NCBI RefSeq assembly: GCF_008831085.1
Contig: NZ_WBJY01000001.1
Coordinates: 1,736,001-1,800,000 of the forward strand
Reading direction: 5' to 3'
Source: Pseudoclavibacter endophyticus
GTDB taxonomy: Bacteria; Actinomycetota; Actinomycetes; Actinomycetales; Microbacteriaceae
Length of the DNA stretch: 64,000 nucleotides
Part shown: positions 36,123-45,647 of the stretch, in pieces
Layout of the letters: every line of letters begins with the position of its first letter
Position numbering within the stretch: the first letter of the stretch is position 1
Notes under the pieces: model-generated
The model's database searches: none
Told to the model about the DNA's origin: nothing
The model's input: only the letters and a program-made list of their open reading frames with translations
Program-made: the position numbers and the translations under genes

Positions 36123-36608
36123 ATGTCTGAAACCGGAGCGCTTGCGTCGACGCCGACGATCCCGGGCGAGACCGCATCTCGCGTCGCATTGACGCCCGCG
36201 GCGATCTCGCTGCTGCAGCAGCTCGCCGCGACGCACGGCCCGCTCATGTTCCATCAATCGGGCGGATGCTGCGACGGCTCCGCGCCCATGTGCTACCCGG
36301 CCGGTGAGTTCATGACCGGCGACGCCGACGTGCTGCTCGGCGTCTTCGAACTGCCGGGTTCGTCCGGTCCCGACGGAACGCAGACGGAGCCGAGCACGCT
36401 CGAGTTCTGGATGTCGCGCGAGCAATTCCGCTACTGGGAGCACACGCGCCTCACGGTCGACGTTGTCGACGGCCGGGGCGCCGGCTTCTCGCTCGAGGCC
36501 CCGGAAGGAAAGCGCTTCCTCATCCGCTCCGAGCTCGTCGATCCCGCCGGCCGACCGCGCCCGAACGGCTCGCAGGACCGACCGGCCGGTACGGGCCAGG
36601 CCGACTAG
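36123..36608 (+). CDS. DUF779-family protein, aldehyde dehydrogenase partner
   Basis: 161 residues, function unknown. The DUF779 core covers about residues 20-145. It contains a cysteine cluster GGCCDGSAPMC (Cys49, Cys50 and Cys57), suited to binding a metal or reacting with a thiol or aldehyde, and the conserved FWMSREQFRYWEHTRLTVDVVDGRGAGFSLE. The 16 residues after about 145 are hydrophilic and likely disordered. GTG or ATG starts upstream do not fit; ATG 36123 follows TCTGGAGGC. It is 137 bp after the aldehyde dehydrogenase gene. Its stop overlaps that of the convergent stress-protein gene. Confidence 0.85.
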   Translation: MSETGALASTPTIPGETASRVALTPAAISLLQQLAATHGPLMFHQSGGCCDGSAPMCYPAGEFMTGDADVLLGVFELPGSSGPDGTQTEPSTLEFWMSREQFRYWEHTRLTVDVVDGRGAGFSLEAPEGKRFLIRSELVDPAGRPRPNGSQDRPAGTGQAD

Positions 36609-37186
36609 CCAGACGCCTCCGGCCCGCCCGACGTGCCGGCCGGTCCGGCGCCATCGGCCGGCTCGCTCCCCGCGTCGCCGCCCCTGTTCCAAGGCAGCGG
36701 GGCGCCGACGCCCTTCGGCGCCAGCGGGATCACGACGACGGGCCGGTGCTGCCAGTGCGACAGCCGGGCGGCGACCGAGCCGTTGAAGAACTCGTGGATC
36801 GATCCGCGCAACCCCTCGCGCGTGCCGACGATGATCATGAGTGCCTCACGGTCATCGGCCAGCCCGATGAGCGACCGCGCCGGGTCGCCGACGCGCCCGA
36901 CCGCCGACCATTCGACGGCGTGGCCGTCGAGCAGCGGCCGGATCTCAGCCGTCAGCTGCTCGCCCGCCGTCTGCTCGATCTCGTCGATGACCTCGGGCGC
37001 AAGCGGGGTGGCGACAAACGTCGCGTCGGGCACGGGGCTCACGAGCGCGCTCGCAGCATCCACGTATGCGAAGAGCAGCGAGGCACGGAATCGTTCGGCG
37101 AACTCGACGGCGCTCGGAACCACGGCCGCGGTGCGACCGGGAATGACGCCGACGATGATGGTGGGGGACGCGGCTGCAGGGCTCAT
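36605..37186 (-). CDS. Universal stress protein (UspA family)
   Basis: Single UspA domain of about 155 residues in a 193-residue protein, expected to bind ATP or act as a signalling or chaperone-like stress protein in the cytoplasm. The fold begins PTIIVGVIPGRTAAVVPSA; the nucleotide-binding end is IIVGTREGLRGSIHEFFNGS followed by VAARLSHWQHRPVVVIPLA. The spacing of glycines in that loop is not exactly the ATP-binding consensus, so nucleotide binding is uncertain. A Gly/Pro-rich 35-residue tail follows. ATG 37186 has an AGGAGGTCATC ribosome-binding site. It shares the CTAG of its stop with the convergent DUF779 gene. Confidence 0.88.
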   Translation of the reverse strand: MSPAAASPTIIVGVIPGRTAAVVPSAVEFAERFRASLLFAYVDAASALVSPVPDATFVATPLAPEVIDEIEQTAGEQLTAEIRPLLDGHAVEWSAVGRVGDPARSLIGLADDREALMIIVGTREGLRGSIHEFFNGSVAARLSHWQHRPVVVIPLAPKGVGAPLPWNRGGDAGSEPADGAGPAGTSGGPEASG

Positions 37187-37292
37187 GATGACCTCCTTCG
37201 GTCATTGTGCCCCCGCTCACTGCGATCCGTCCGCAGTCTCGGGCGTGTCTGATGCGAGTCGCCGCGACACGCTGAGGCGGCCGGCGCCCAGC

Positions 37293-37322
37293 TTGTCAGA
37301 ACTTGGACCGACCGGCTAAGCT
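37293..37322 (+). promoter_or_regulatory. Putative rpsA promoter
   Basis: TTGTCA (37293-37298), an 18-bp spacer and TAAGCT (37317-37322) form a reasonable sigma70-type promoter. Transcription from about 37329 would give a leader of about 108 nt for rpsA, which includes the small hairpin GGCCC-GTCG-GGGCC. Confidence 0.45.
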
Positions 37323-37436
37323 TGACGGGCACTCCTGTGCGTTTCCTATCCGTTTTCTCCTCGACGGATGCGCCCGTCGCGGTCATCGTGGCAGGCCCGT
37401 CGGGGCCGAGCATCCCCAATCCGGAGCACAAGCTAC

Positions 37437-38894
37437 ATGACCATTACTACGACCGATCAGGCAACCAAGCAGGTCGCCATAAATGACATCGGATCTGCTG
37501 AGGACTTCCTTGCCGCGGTCGAATCGACGATGAAGCACTTCAACGACGGCGACCTCATCGAAGGTACCGTCGTTCGCATCGACCGGGACGAGGTTCTCCT
37601 CGATGTCGGCTACAAGACCGAGGGCGTCATCCCCTCGCGCGAGCTCTCCATCAAGCACGACGTCGACCCAACGGAGGTCGTCGAGGTCGGCGACGCCGTC
37701 GAAGCCCTTGTGCTCCAGAAGGAGGACAAAGAAGGCCGACTGATCCTTTCGAAGAAGCGCGCGCAGTACGAGCGCGCGTGGGGCGACGTCGAGAAGATCA
37801 AGGAAGACGACGGCGTCGTCACCGGTACGGTCATCGAGGTCGTCAAGGGTGGCCTCATCGTCGACATCGGCCTGCGCGGCTTCCTGCCCGCGTCGCTCAT
37901 CGAGCTGCGCCGCGTCCGCGATCTCTCGCCGTACCTCGGTCAGGAGCTCGAGGCCAAGATCCTGGAGCTCGACAAGAACCGCAACAACGTCGTGCTCTCG
38001 CGCCGAGCGCTCCTTGAGCAGACCCAGTCCGAGACCCGCGCCAACTTCCTGAACAACCTTCAGAAGGGCCAGGTCCGCAAGGGCGTCGTCTCGTCGATCG
38101 TCAACTTCGGCGCGTTCGTCGACCTCGGCGGCGTCGACGGCCTCGTGCACGTCTCGGAGCTTTCGTGGAAGCACATCGACCACGCAAGCGAGGTCGTTGA
38201 GGTTGGCCAGGAGGTCACCGTCGAGATCCTCGAGGTCGACCTCGACCGCGAGCGCGTTTCGCTCTCGCTGAAGGCGACCCAGGAAGACCCGTGGCAGGTG
38301 CTCGCCCGCACGCACGCCATCGGCCAGATCGCGCCAGGGAAGGTCACCAAGCTCGTTCCCTTCGGTGCGTTCGTCCGCGTCGCCGACGGCATCGAGGGCC
38401 TCGTGCACATCTCGGAGCTCTCGACCGGTCACGTTGAGCTCGCCGAGCAGGTCGTCTCGGTCGGCCAGGAGCTGTTCGTCAAGATCATCGACATCGATCT
38501 CGACCGCCGCCGCATCTCACTGTCGCTCAAGCAGGCGAACGAGGGCGTCGACCCCGAGGGCACCGAGTTCGACCCCGCGCTCTACGGCATGCTCGCCGAG
38601 TACGACGAGCAGGGCAACTACAAGTACCCCGAAGGCTTCGACCCCGAGACCAACGAGTGGAAGGAAGGCTTCGAGGAGCAGCGCGACGCCTGGGAGCAGG
38701 AGTACGCCCTGGCCCAGTCGCGTTGGGAGGCCCACAAGAAGCAGGTCGTCGCGACGCTCGAGAACGAGCAGGTGGCTGAGCCGACGACGACCCCCGTCAG
38801 CGCGTCGTCGTTCGCGACTGACTCGAACGGCGTCGGCACCCTCGCCGATGACGAGTCGCTCGCTGCGCTGCGAGAGAAGCTCTCGGGCAGCTAA
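37437..38894 (+). CDS. rpsA: 30S ribosomal protein S1
   Basis: RNA-binding protein that brings mRNA to the 30S subunit. About 485 residues with four S1 (OB-fold) repeats, at about 36-107, 124-190, 208-278 and 293-363, as in other actinobacteria (six in E. coli). Repeat hallmarks include VVSSIVNFGAFVDLGGVDGLVHVSEL and KLVPFGAFVRVADGIEGLVHIS. The last 120 residues are acidic and aromatic (YDEQGNYKYPEGFDPETNEW) and not an S1 domain. ATG 37437 was chosen over the in-frame upstream codon at 37368 because it matches the family start. Followed by a hairpin terminator. Confidence 0.96.
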   Translation: MTITTTDQATKQVAINDIGSAEDFLAAVESTMKHFNDGDLIEGTVVRIDRDEVLLDVGYKTEGVIPSRELSIKHDVDPTEVVEVGDAVEALVLQKEDKEGRLILSKKRAQYERAWGDVEKIKEDDGVVTGTVIEVVKGGLIVDIGLRGFLPASLIELRRVRDLSPYLGQELEAKILELDKNRNNVVLSRRALLEQTQSETRANFLNNLQKGQVRKGVVSSIVNFGAFVDLGGVDGLVHVSELSWKHIDHASEVVEVGQEVTVEILEVDLDRERVSLSLKATQEDPWQVLARTHAIGQIAPGKVTKLVPFGAFVRVADGIEGLVHISELSTGHVELAEQVVSVGQELFVKIIDIDLDRRRISLSLKQANEGVDPEGTEFDPALYGMLAEYDEQGNYKYPEGFDPETNEWKEGFEEQRDAWEQEYALAQSRWEAHKKQVVATLENEQVAEPTTTPVSASSFATDSNGVGTLADDESLAALREKLSGS

Positions 38895-38935
38895 GCACTG
38901 CGGATCCCGGTGCGCCTGGCGCGCATCCGCGCATG

Positions 38936-38965
38936 AATGGCCGGTCCCCTCGGGGGCCGGCCATT
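38936..38965 (+). terminator. Hairpin terminator after rpsA
   Basis: AATGGCCGG-T-CCC pairs with GGG-CCGGCCATT, a 12-bp stem with one bulged T and a tight loop, 42 bp after the rpsA stop. Confidence 0.8.
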
Positions 38966-38983
38966 CCGCGTCGCATCGTTGAC

Positions 38984-38989
38984 TAGGGT
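38984..38989 (+). promoter_or_regulatory. Possible -10 element of the coaE promoter
   Basis: TAGGGT lies 19 bp beyond the rpsA terminator and 49 bp before the coaE ATG, with a GAGGGGAG ribosome-binding site in between. The -35 is weak. Confidence 0.35.
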
Positions 38990-39038
38990 GTCGGGCAAGG
39001 GACACGGCCCGATCACGGCCCGTTGAGGGGAGTCGACG

Positions 39039-39671
39039 ATGACCACCATCGCACTGACCGGCGGCATCGCCTCCGGCAAATCGACGATCGCGAACCACCT
39101 GCGCGAGCTCGGTGCCGTGATCCTCGACGCCGACCACTTCGCGCGGATGGCCGTCGGCGCTGGGATGCCCGCCCTCGCGGCGATCCGCGCCCACTTCGGC
39201 GACCGGGTCATCCGACCGGACGGCTCGCTCGACCGCCCGGCGCTTGCGGCGATCGTCTTCGCCGACGAGGAACAGCGCGCCGTGCTCAATGGCATCACCC
39301 ACCCGGAGATCGCACGTCTGACCCTCGCCGCAAAGGCGGAGGTGCGCAGCGGCGACCCGAACGCGATCATCGTGCACGACATCCCCCTCCTCCTGGAAGC
39401 TCGCCACAACTACGACTACGACGAGATCTGGGTCGCCGATGCGCCGGCTGAGGTCCGCCTCGAGCGCCTCGTCGACGAACGCGGCCTCGATCGCGCAGAG
39501 GCTGCCCGCCGCGTCGGCTCGCAGGCCACCGATGAGCAGCGGCGGCGCATCGCGGATGTGCTCTTCGACACGACCGAGACGCTCGACGAGACGTTGGCAC
39601 ACGTCGAACGGGAGTGGGCCCGCGTGAGTGCGGCGGCGCTCACCGACACCGACGAGCGCTACGGGGCCTGA
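39039..39671 (+). CDS. coaE: Dephospho-CoA kinase
   Basis: Last step of coenzyme A synthesis, phosphorylating the 3'-OH of dephospho-CoA. 210 residues, usual length. The P-loop is GGIASGKST (about residues 8-16); HIP...: the CoA-binding and lid segments are VILDADHFARM, LNGITHPEIARLT, IPLLLEARHNY and RVGSQATDEQRRRIAD. ATG 39039 follows TTGAGGGGAG. rpsA-coaE is the usual actinobacterial order. The 3' end overlaps the convergent YigZ gene by 13 bp. Confidence 0.96.
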   Translation: MTTIALTGGIASGKSTIANHLRELGAVILDADHFARMAVGAGMPALAAIRAHFGDRVIRPDGSLDRPALAAIVFADEEQRAVLNGITHPEIARLTLAAKAEVRSGDPNAIIVHDIPLLLEARHNYDYDEIWVADAPAEVRLERLVDERGLDRAEAARRVGSQATDEQRRRIADVLFDTTETLDETLAHVEREWARVSAAALTDTDERYGA

Positions 39672-40381
39672 GCTGCGACGTCGACCCACTCCTCGCCGAG
39701 CCGCTCCAGGGCCGTCGCGCCCTGGGTGAGGGCCGCGACGCGGGCCTCGACCTCTCCCAGCGCCGACTCGATGTCCGGCACCGCAAGGCGCAGGCGCACG
39801 CCGGCCGCACCGTATTCGCCGTCGAGCAGCACGATGCCGGCCGTGCGCAGCTCGTGCTCCCAGCGCCCCGCGTCCGCGTGAGGCGCGTCGAGGGCGAGGA
39901 TGCGTCGGCGCTCGCGCGCGACGAACGTCGCCCGATCGAGCGCGCTCGTGACGGCCTCGGAGTAGGCGCGTACGAGCCCACCGGCGCCGAGCAGCACGCC
40001 GCCGAAGTACCGGATCACGATCGCGACGACGTCGCTGAGGTCGGCGCCGCCCGCGTCGTCGGCGCCGCGCCCGACTCCGGTGTCCCGCTGAACGAGCGCG
40101 TCGAGCATCGGCGTGCCGGCGGTCCCGGCCGGCTCGCCATCGTCGCTCGAGCGCCGCACGCGGCGGTCGGCCCCGAGCACGAAGGCCGAACAGTGGTGCC
40201 GCGCAAGCCGGTGACCGGCCCTCGCCTCCGCGACCGCGTCGCGCGCCGCCTCCTCGCTGGCGACTCGGCGCAGGCGGCAGAGAAACCGCGAGCGCTTGAC
40301 TTCGAGCTCGTGGTCGACCGGGCGCCCGAGGACGGCGAAGCGGACGGGTCCGCCCGTCGGGCGTCTGGCTGAGGAGGACAC
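39659..40381 (-). CDS. YigZ/IMPACT-family protein
   Basis: About 240 residues. The IMPACT/YigZ family is conserved but its bacterial function is unclear; the eukaryotic member modulates Gcn2. The N-terminal domain (about 20-130) contains [45 protein letters not shown] and [19 protein letters not shown], all diagnostic. The C-terminal ferredoxin-like domain covers about 150-225. There is no ATG; GTG 40381 is chosen because TACACT lies 6 nt before it, matching the leaderless pattern seen elsewhere here. The gene is divergent from uvrB. Confidence 0.88.
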   Translation of the reverse strand: MSSSARRPTGGPVRFAVLGRPVDHELEVKRSRFLCRLRRVASEEAARDAVAEARAGHRLARHHCSAFVLGADRRVRRSSDDGEPAGTAGTPMLDALVQRDTGVGRGADDAGGADLSDVVAIVIRYFGGVLLGAGGLVRAYSEAVTSALDRATFVARERRRILALDAPHADAGRWEHELRTAGIVLLDGEYGAAGVRLRLAVPDIESALGEVEARVAALTQGATALERLGEEWVDVAAQAP

Positions 40382-40387
40382 GGAGCG

Positions 40388-40393
40388 AGTGTA
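40388..40393 (-). promoter_or_regulatory. -10 hexamer of a likely leaderless YigZ-gene promoter
   Basis: On the minus strand TACACT ends 6 nt before GTG 40381. It decides the start of the YigZ gene, which has no ATG and no ribosome-binding site. Confidence 0.45.
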
Positions 40394-40467
40394 GGTGGAG
40401 GTGCCACGCCGCGGTGGTTCGGGCTTCGCCCGCCGCGAAGGGGACACCCGGTGTCCGCGGTCGGTCG

Positions 40468-40473
40468 TAGTCT
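40468..40473 (+). promoter_or_regulatory. -10 hexamer of a likely leaderless uvrB promoter
   Basis: TAGTCT ends 7 nt before ATG 40481, without a ribosome-binding site. No SOS (LexA) box of the GAAC-N4-GTTC type is evident between the divergent genes. Confidence 0.45.
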
Positions 40474-40480
40474 TGTTCCC

Positions 40481-42544
40481 ATGGAACCGACGCGGATCGT
40501 TCGCCCATTCGAGGTCGTCAGCGAGTACCAGCCTGCGGGCGATCAGCCGCGCGCCATCGGCGAACTCGCGTCTCGATTGAACGCCGGAGAGGCCGATGTC
40601 GTGCTGCTGGGTGCCACCGGGACCGGCAAATCGGCGACCACGGCGTGGCTCATCGAGCAGGTGCAGCGGCCGACCCTCGTCATGGCGCACAACAAGACGC
40701 TGGCGGCGCAGCTGGCGACCGAGTTCCGCAGCCTGCTGCCGAACAATGCCGTCGAGTACTTCGTTTCGTACTACGACTACTACCAGCCAGAGGCCTACGT
40801 GCCGCAGACCGATACGTTCATCGAGAAGGACAGCTCGATCAACGAGGAGGTCGAGCGCCTGCGCCACTCGACGACGAACTCGCTGCTCAGCCGCCGCGAC
40901 GTCGTCGTGGTCTCGACCGTCTCGTGCATCTACGGCCTCGGCAAGCCCGAGGAGTACTACGAGGCGATGCTGCCCCTCCGCGTCGGCGACGTCGTGCCGC
41001 GGAAGGAGCTGCTGCGCCGGTTCGTCGGCATGCAGTACACCCGCAATGACGTCGCGTTCCAGCGGGGCACGTTCCGCGTTCGGGGCGACACGATCGAGAT
41101 CATCCCGATGTACGAAGAGTTGGCGATCCGGATCGAGATGTTCGGTGACGAGATCGACGCCCTTTCCGCGCTCAACCCGCTGACCGGCGACGTCGTGCGG
41201 GAGCTCGACTCGGTGAGCGTCTTCCCCGGATCGCACTACGCGGCATCGAACGAGTCCATGCAGCGGGCCATGCGGGGTATCCGCGACGAGCTCGATGAGC
41301 GGCTCGCGCAGTTCGAGCGGGAGCAGAAGCTGCTCGAAGCGCAGCGGTTGCGCATGCGCACCACGTTCGACCTCGAGATGATGGAGCAGATCGGGTTCTG
41401 CTCCGGTATCGAGAACTATTCACGGCACATCGACGGGCGCCAGCCCGGTGAGGCGCCGCACTGTCTCCTCGATTACTTTCCCGACGACTTCCTCCTCGTG
41501 ATCGACGAATCGCACGTGACCGTGCCGCAGATCGGCGCGATGTACGAGGGCGACGCGTCGCGCAAGCGCACCCTCGTCGAACACGGATTCCGCCTCCCGA
41601 GCGCCCTCGACAACCGGCCACTGACCTGGGAGGAGTTCAAGGATCGGGTCGGCCAGACCGTCTACCTCTCGGCGACACCCGGCAAGTACGAGCTGTCGCA
41701 GGCCGACGGGGTCGTCGAGCAGATCATCCGCCCGACCGGCCTCGTCGACCCGGAGATCGTCGTCAAGCCGGCAAAGGGCCAGATCGACGATCTTCTCGAA
41801 GAGATCCGGCAGCGGACCGAGCGCGACGAGCGCGTGCTCGTCACGACGCTCACGAAGAAGATGTCAGAGGAGCTCACCGACTTCCTCGGCGAGAACGGTG
41901 TACGCGTTCGATATCTGCACGCCGACGTCGACACCCTCCGGCGAGTCGAACTCCTGAGCGAGCTCCGCGCGGGGGTGTACGACGTGCTCGTGGGCATCAA
42001 CCTGCTGCGCGAAGGGCTCGACCTGCCGGAGGTGTCGCTCGTCGCCATTCTCGACGCCGACAAGCAGGGATTCCTGCGCAGCGCGACCTCACTCATCCAG
42101 ACGATCGGGCGTGCCGCCCGGAACGTCGACGGCCAGGTCATCATGTACGCCGACGAGCGCAGCGCGGCGATGAACGAGGCCATCGAAGAGACGACGCGGC
42201 GTCGCGAGAAGCAGGTCGCCTACAACACCGAGCGCGGCGTCGACCCGCAGCCGCTGCGCAAGAAGATCGCCGACATCACCGAATCGCTCGCCCGCGAAGG
42301 CCGTGACACCGCCGAGATGCTCAGGGGCCGAGAGTCGCGGAAGTCATCGCCGACGCCGGGTCTGAAGCGCGAAGGCATCGCGGCATCGGGCGCGGCCGAG
42401 TTCGACGCGCTCATCGCAGACCTGAATCAGCAGATGCTCGCGGCCGCGGCTGAGCTCAAGTTCGAGCTCGCAGCCCGGCTGCGCGACGAGCTCGCCGACC
42501 TCAAGAAGGAGCTGCGGGCGATGGAGGCGGCCGGGCACGCGTGA
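40481..42544 (+). CDS. uvrB: Excinuclease ABC subunit B
   Basis: Damage-verifying helicase-like subunit of nucleotide excision repair. 687 residues from ATG 40481 ([20 protein letters not shown]); an in-frame GTG at 40451 is possible but the -10-like hexamer favours the ATG. Walker A is [11 protein letters not shown] (about residues 44-54); the beta-hairpin is in [24 protein letters not shown]-like box VIDESHVTV; helicase motif [11 protein letters not shown]. The C-terminal UVR domain ([21 protein letters not shown]) binds UvrC. It is 89 bp upstream of uvrA. Confidence 0.97.
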   Translation: MEPTRIVRPFEVVSEYQPAGDQPRAIGELASRLNAGEADVVLLGATGTGKSATTAWLIEQVQRPTLVMAHNKTLAAQLATEFRSLLPNNAVEYFVSYYDYYQPEAYVPQTDTFIEKDSSINEEVERLRHSTTNSLLSRRDVVVVSTVSCIYGLGKPEEYYEAMLPLRVGDVVPRKELLRRFVGMQYTRNDVAFQRGTFRVRGDTIEIIPMYEELAIRIEMFGDEIDALSALNPLTGDVVRELDSVSVFPGSHYAASNESMQRAMRGIRDELDERLAQFEREQKLLEAQRLRMRTTFDLEMMEQIGFCSGIENYSRHIDGRQPGEAPHCLLDYFPDDFLLVIDESHVTVPQIGAMYEGDASRKRTLVEHGFRLPSALDNRPLTWEEFKDRVGQTVYLSATPGKYELSQADGVVEQIIRPTGLVDPEIVVKPAKGQIDDLLEEIRQRTERDERVLVTTLTKKMSEELTDFLGENGVRVRYLHADVDTLRRVELLSELRAGVYDVLVGINLLREGLDLPEVSLVAILDADKQGFLRSATSLIQTIGRAARNVDGQVIMYADERSAAMNEAIEETTRRREKQVAYNTERGVDPQPLRKKIADITESLAREGRDTAEMLRGRESRKSSPTPGLKREGIAASGAAEFDALIADLNQQMLAAAAELKFELAARLRDELADLKKELRAMEAAGHA

Positions 42545-42621
42545 CGCCGGGGATCCGGTCTCGACCACCAAGGGCGCTGCGCCGTGGGCGATCAGGACCG
42601 GGAATGTCCGCGGGTGGTGCC

Positions 42622-42627
42622 TAGAAT
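42622..42627 (+). promoter_or_regulatory. -10 hexamer of a likely leaderless uvrA promoter
   Basis: TAGAAT ends 6 nt before GTG 42634. It supports the long N-terminal form of UvrA although the conserved family sequence begins about 36 codons later. Confidence 0.5.
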
Positions 42628-42633
42628 GCCCGG

Positions 42634-45600
42634 GTGACGACGACAGATACGGCCCTGGCCCCGCGCGACGCCGACGCGCACTCCCACCCTCGCCCGACGT
42701 CCTCGGGCGCGGTCCAGCCCACGATGGGCACCGGCCCCATGTCGTCGATCCGTATCGCGGGGGCCCGCGTGCACAATCTCAAGAGCGTCGACCTCGAGGT
42801 GCCGCGCGACAGCCTCATCGTGTTCACGGGGCTTTCGGGTTCGGGGAAGTCGTCGCTCGCGTTCGACACGATCTTCGCGGAAGGCCAGCGCCGGTACGTC
42901 GAGTCGCTCTCCTCCTACGCCCGCATGTTCCTCGGGCAGGTCGATCGGCCCGATGTCGACTTCATCGAGGGACTCAGCCCGGCCGTGTCGATCGATCAGA
43001 AATCGACCAACCGCAACCCGAGATCGACGGTCGGCACGATCACCGAGATCTACGACTATCTCCGCCTGCTCTGGGCCCGCATCGGCGTGCCGCACTGCCC
43101 GGAGTGCGGTGAGGTCATCGCCCGCCAGACCGTGCAACAGATCGCCGATCACCTCATGGAGCTCGAGACGGGCACGCGGTTCCAGGTGCTGGCCCCCGTC
43201 GTGCAACAGAAGAAGGGCGAGTTCACCGACCTCCTCTCCGAGCTCGGCACCCAGGGGTTCGCCCGGGCGATGGTCGACGGCGAGCGCGTGCAGTTGTCGA
43301 ACCCGCCGAAGCTCAAGAAGTCGTACAAGCACGACATCTCCGTCATCGTCGACCGCCTCGTCTCCGGTCCCGATCTCCTCGACCGCCTCACCGACTCGCT
43401 CGAGACCGCGCTGCGGCTCGCGGGCGGGGTTGTGCAGATCGAGTACGTCGACCGCGGCGACGAGCCTGGCGAGTCCGGAAACGCCATCGAGAGCTTCAGC
43501 GAGTCGCTCTCGTGCCCGAACAACCACCCGATCGCGCTCACCGAGATCGAGCCGCGCACGTTCTCGTTCAACGCCCCCTTCGGCGCTTGCCCCGAGTGCG
43601 ACGGCCTCGGCACGAAGCTCTCGGCCGATCCGGAGCTGCTCCTCGGCGACCCGGGCGCCTCGATCGCTGAGGGCGTGATCATTCCGTGGACCTCGCAGGG
43701 CAAGAAGCTCTACCAGTACTACGAGCGCCTCATGGTCGGCCTCGCCGACGAGCTCGACTTCTCGCTGAACACCCCGTGGAACAAGCTCCGCGAGGGCGTT
43801 CGGCAGGCGATCCTGTACGGCCGCGACTACCGCGTCAAGGTCAAGTACCGCAACCGATTCGGCCGACACCTCACCTACTCGTCGGGGTTCGAGGGCGTCA
43901 TGCCCTACATCGAACGGCAGTACACCGAGGCCGACAGCGACAGCGCACGCGCCCGGTGGAGCGAATACCTGCGCGAGATCCCCTGCGGCGCCTGCAACGG
44001 CGCGCGCCTTCGGCCCGAGGTGCTCGCCGTCAAGGTGCACGGCCACAGCATCGCCGACCTGACGGTCATGTCGATCGACGATTGCCTGCGGTTCGTCAAC
44101 GGCGTCCAGCTCACGACGCGCGAGGCGATGATCGCCGAGCAGGTGCTGCGCGAGATCCGCGCCCGACTCTCGTTCCTCGTCGAGGTGGGCCTGTCGTACC
44201 TCGATCTCGCGCGGTCGGCCGGAACCCTCTCGGGTGGCGAAGCCCAGCGTATCCGCCTCGCCACGCAGATCGGCTCCGGCCTCACGGGCGTGCTCTACGT
44301 ACTCGACGAGCCTTCGATCGGCCTGCACCAGCGCGATAACCGCCGTCTCATCGAGACACTCGTGAAGCTGCGCGATCTCGGCAACACCCTCATCGTCGTC
44401 GAACACGACGAAGACACGATCCGCACGGCCGACTGGCTCGTCGACATCGGCCCTGGAGCCGGCGAGCGAGGCGGCGAGGTCGTCCACTCGGGCGGCTTCG
44501 ACGAGCTCGTCGCCAACACCAGCTCGATCACGGGCGACTACCTGGCAGGGCGTCGCGAGATCGAGGTGCCGACGAAGCGGCGGAAGGTCGACCGCAAGCG
44601 CCAGCTCAAGGTCGTCGGTGCCCGGGCCAACAACCTCCAGGGCGTTGACGTCGCCTTCCCGCTGGGCGTGTTCGTCGCCGTCACCGGTGTGAGCGGTTCC
44701 GGCAAGTCGAGCCTCGTGAACGACATCGTCTACCGCGTGCTCGCGACGAAGCTCAACCGCGCCCGCATGGTGCCGGGCAAGCACACACGGGTCACCGGCC
44801 TCGAGCACCTCGATAAGGTCGTGCACGTCGACCAGGCGCCCATCGGTCGCACACCGCGTTCGAACGCCGCCACCTATACCGGGGTCTTCGACCGCATCCG
44901 CAACCTCTTCGCCGAGACCCCCGAGGCCAAGACCCGGGGCTATTTGGCGGGCCGGTTCTCGTTCAACGTGAAGGGCGGCCGGTGCGAGGCGTGCTCGGGC
45001 GACGGCACGCTCAAGATCGAGATGAACTTCCTCCCCGACATCTACGTGCCCTGCGAGGTCTGCGGCGGCTCGCGCTACAACCGTGAAACTCTCAGCGTGC
45101 ACTACAAGGGCAAGAACATCGCCGAGGTGCTCGACATGCCGATCGCCGAGGCGGCCGAGTTCTTCGAGCCGATCACCGCGATCCACCGTTACCTGAAGAC
45201 GCTCGTGGAGGTCGGGCTCGGCTACGTGCGGCTCGGCCAGTCGGCGACGACGCTCTCGGGCGGCGAGGCGCAGCGCGTCAAGCTCGCGACAGAGCTGCAA
45301 CGGCGCTCCAACGGCCGAACCATTTACGTGCTCGACGAGCCGACCACGGGGCTGCATTTTGAGGACGTCCGCAAGCTGCTGATCGTGCTGCAGAGCCTCG
45401 TCGATCGCGGCAACAGCGTGATCGTGATCGAGCACAACCTCGACGTCATCAAGTCCGCCGATCACCTGATCGATATGGGGCCGGAGGGCGGCTCGGGGGG
45501 CGGCACGGTCGTCGCGACGGGCACGCCCGAAGAGGTCGCGCGGGTCGCCGAGAGCCACACCGGCCGCTTCCTCGCGGAGGTCCTCGGCCCCCGCGATGGC

Positions 45601-45645
45601 ACATCCGTCGCCGGTCGCCAGGTCAACGCCGGCGGCGCCGCGTAG
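42634..45645 (+). CDS. uvrA: Excinuclease ABC subunit A
   Basis: DNA damage-sensing ATPase of nucleotide excision repair. 1003 residues. Tandem ABC halves: Walker [20 protein letters not shown] and [15 protein letters not shown], signatures [14 protein letters not shown] and [14 protein letters not shown], and Walker [10 protein letters not shown] and LDEPTTGLH. Zinc sites are seen as CPECGE near residue 155, CPECDG near 320, CGACNG, and CEACSGDG / CEVCGG in the second half. The start is GTG 42634, which gives a 35-residue Thr/Pro/His tail before [15 protein letters not shown], the usual family start. uvrC follows after 2 bp. Confidence 0.97.
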   Translation: MTTTDTALAPRDADAHSHPRPTSSGAVQPTMGTGPMSSIRIAGARVHNLKSVDLEVPRDSLIVFTGLSGSGKSSLAFDTIFAEGQRRYVESLSSYARMFLGQVDRPDVDFIEGLSPAVSIDQKSTNRNPRSTVGTITEIYDYLRLLWARIGVPHCPECGEVIARQTVQQIADHLMELETGTRFQVLAPVVQQKKGEFTDLLSELGTQGFARAMVDGERVQLSNPPKLKKSYKHDISVIVDRLVSGPDLLDRLTDSLETALRLAGGVVQIEYVDRGDEPGESGNAIESFSESLSCPNNHPIALTEIEPRTFSFNAPFGACPECDGLGTKLSADPELLLGDPGASIAEGVIIPWTSQGKKLYQYYERLMVGLADELDFSLNTPWNKLREGVRQAILYGRDYRVKVKYRNRFGRHLTYSSGFEGVMPYIERQYTEADSDSARARWSEYLREIPCGACNGARLRPEVLAVKVHGHSIADLTVMSIDDCLRFVNGVQLTTREAMIAEQVLREIRARLSFLVEVGLSYLDLARSAGTLSGGEAQRIRLATQIGSGLTGVLYVLDEPSIGLHQRDNRRLIETLVKLRDLGNTLIVVEHDEDTIRTADWLVDIGPGAGERGGEVVHSGGFDELVANTSSITGDYLAGRREIEVPTKRRKVDRKRQLKVVGARANNLQGVDVAFPLGVFVAVTGVSGSGKSSLVNDIVYRVLATKLNRARMVPGKHTRVTGLEHLDKVVHVDQAPIGRTPRSNAATYTGVFDRIRNLFAETPEAKTRGYLAGRFSFNVKGGRCEACSGDGTLKIEMNFLPDIYVPCEVCGGSRYNRETLSVHYKGKNIAEVLDMPIAEAAEFFEPITAIHRYLKTLVEVGLGYVRLGQSATTLSGGEAQRVKLATELQRRSNGRTIYVLDEPTTGLHFEDVRKLLIVLQSLVDRGNSVIVIEHNLDVIKSADHLIDMGPEGGSGGGTVVATGTPEEVARVAESHTGRFLAEVLGPRDGTSVAGRQVNAGGAA

Positions 45646-45647
45646 CC

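Noticed and set aside
37329-37436. Riboswitch or autoregulatory structure in the rpsA leader
   Set aside because: Only two small hairpins (GACGG/CCGTC and GGCCC/GGGCC) are visible, below what GC-rich DNA gives by chance.
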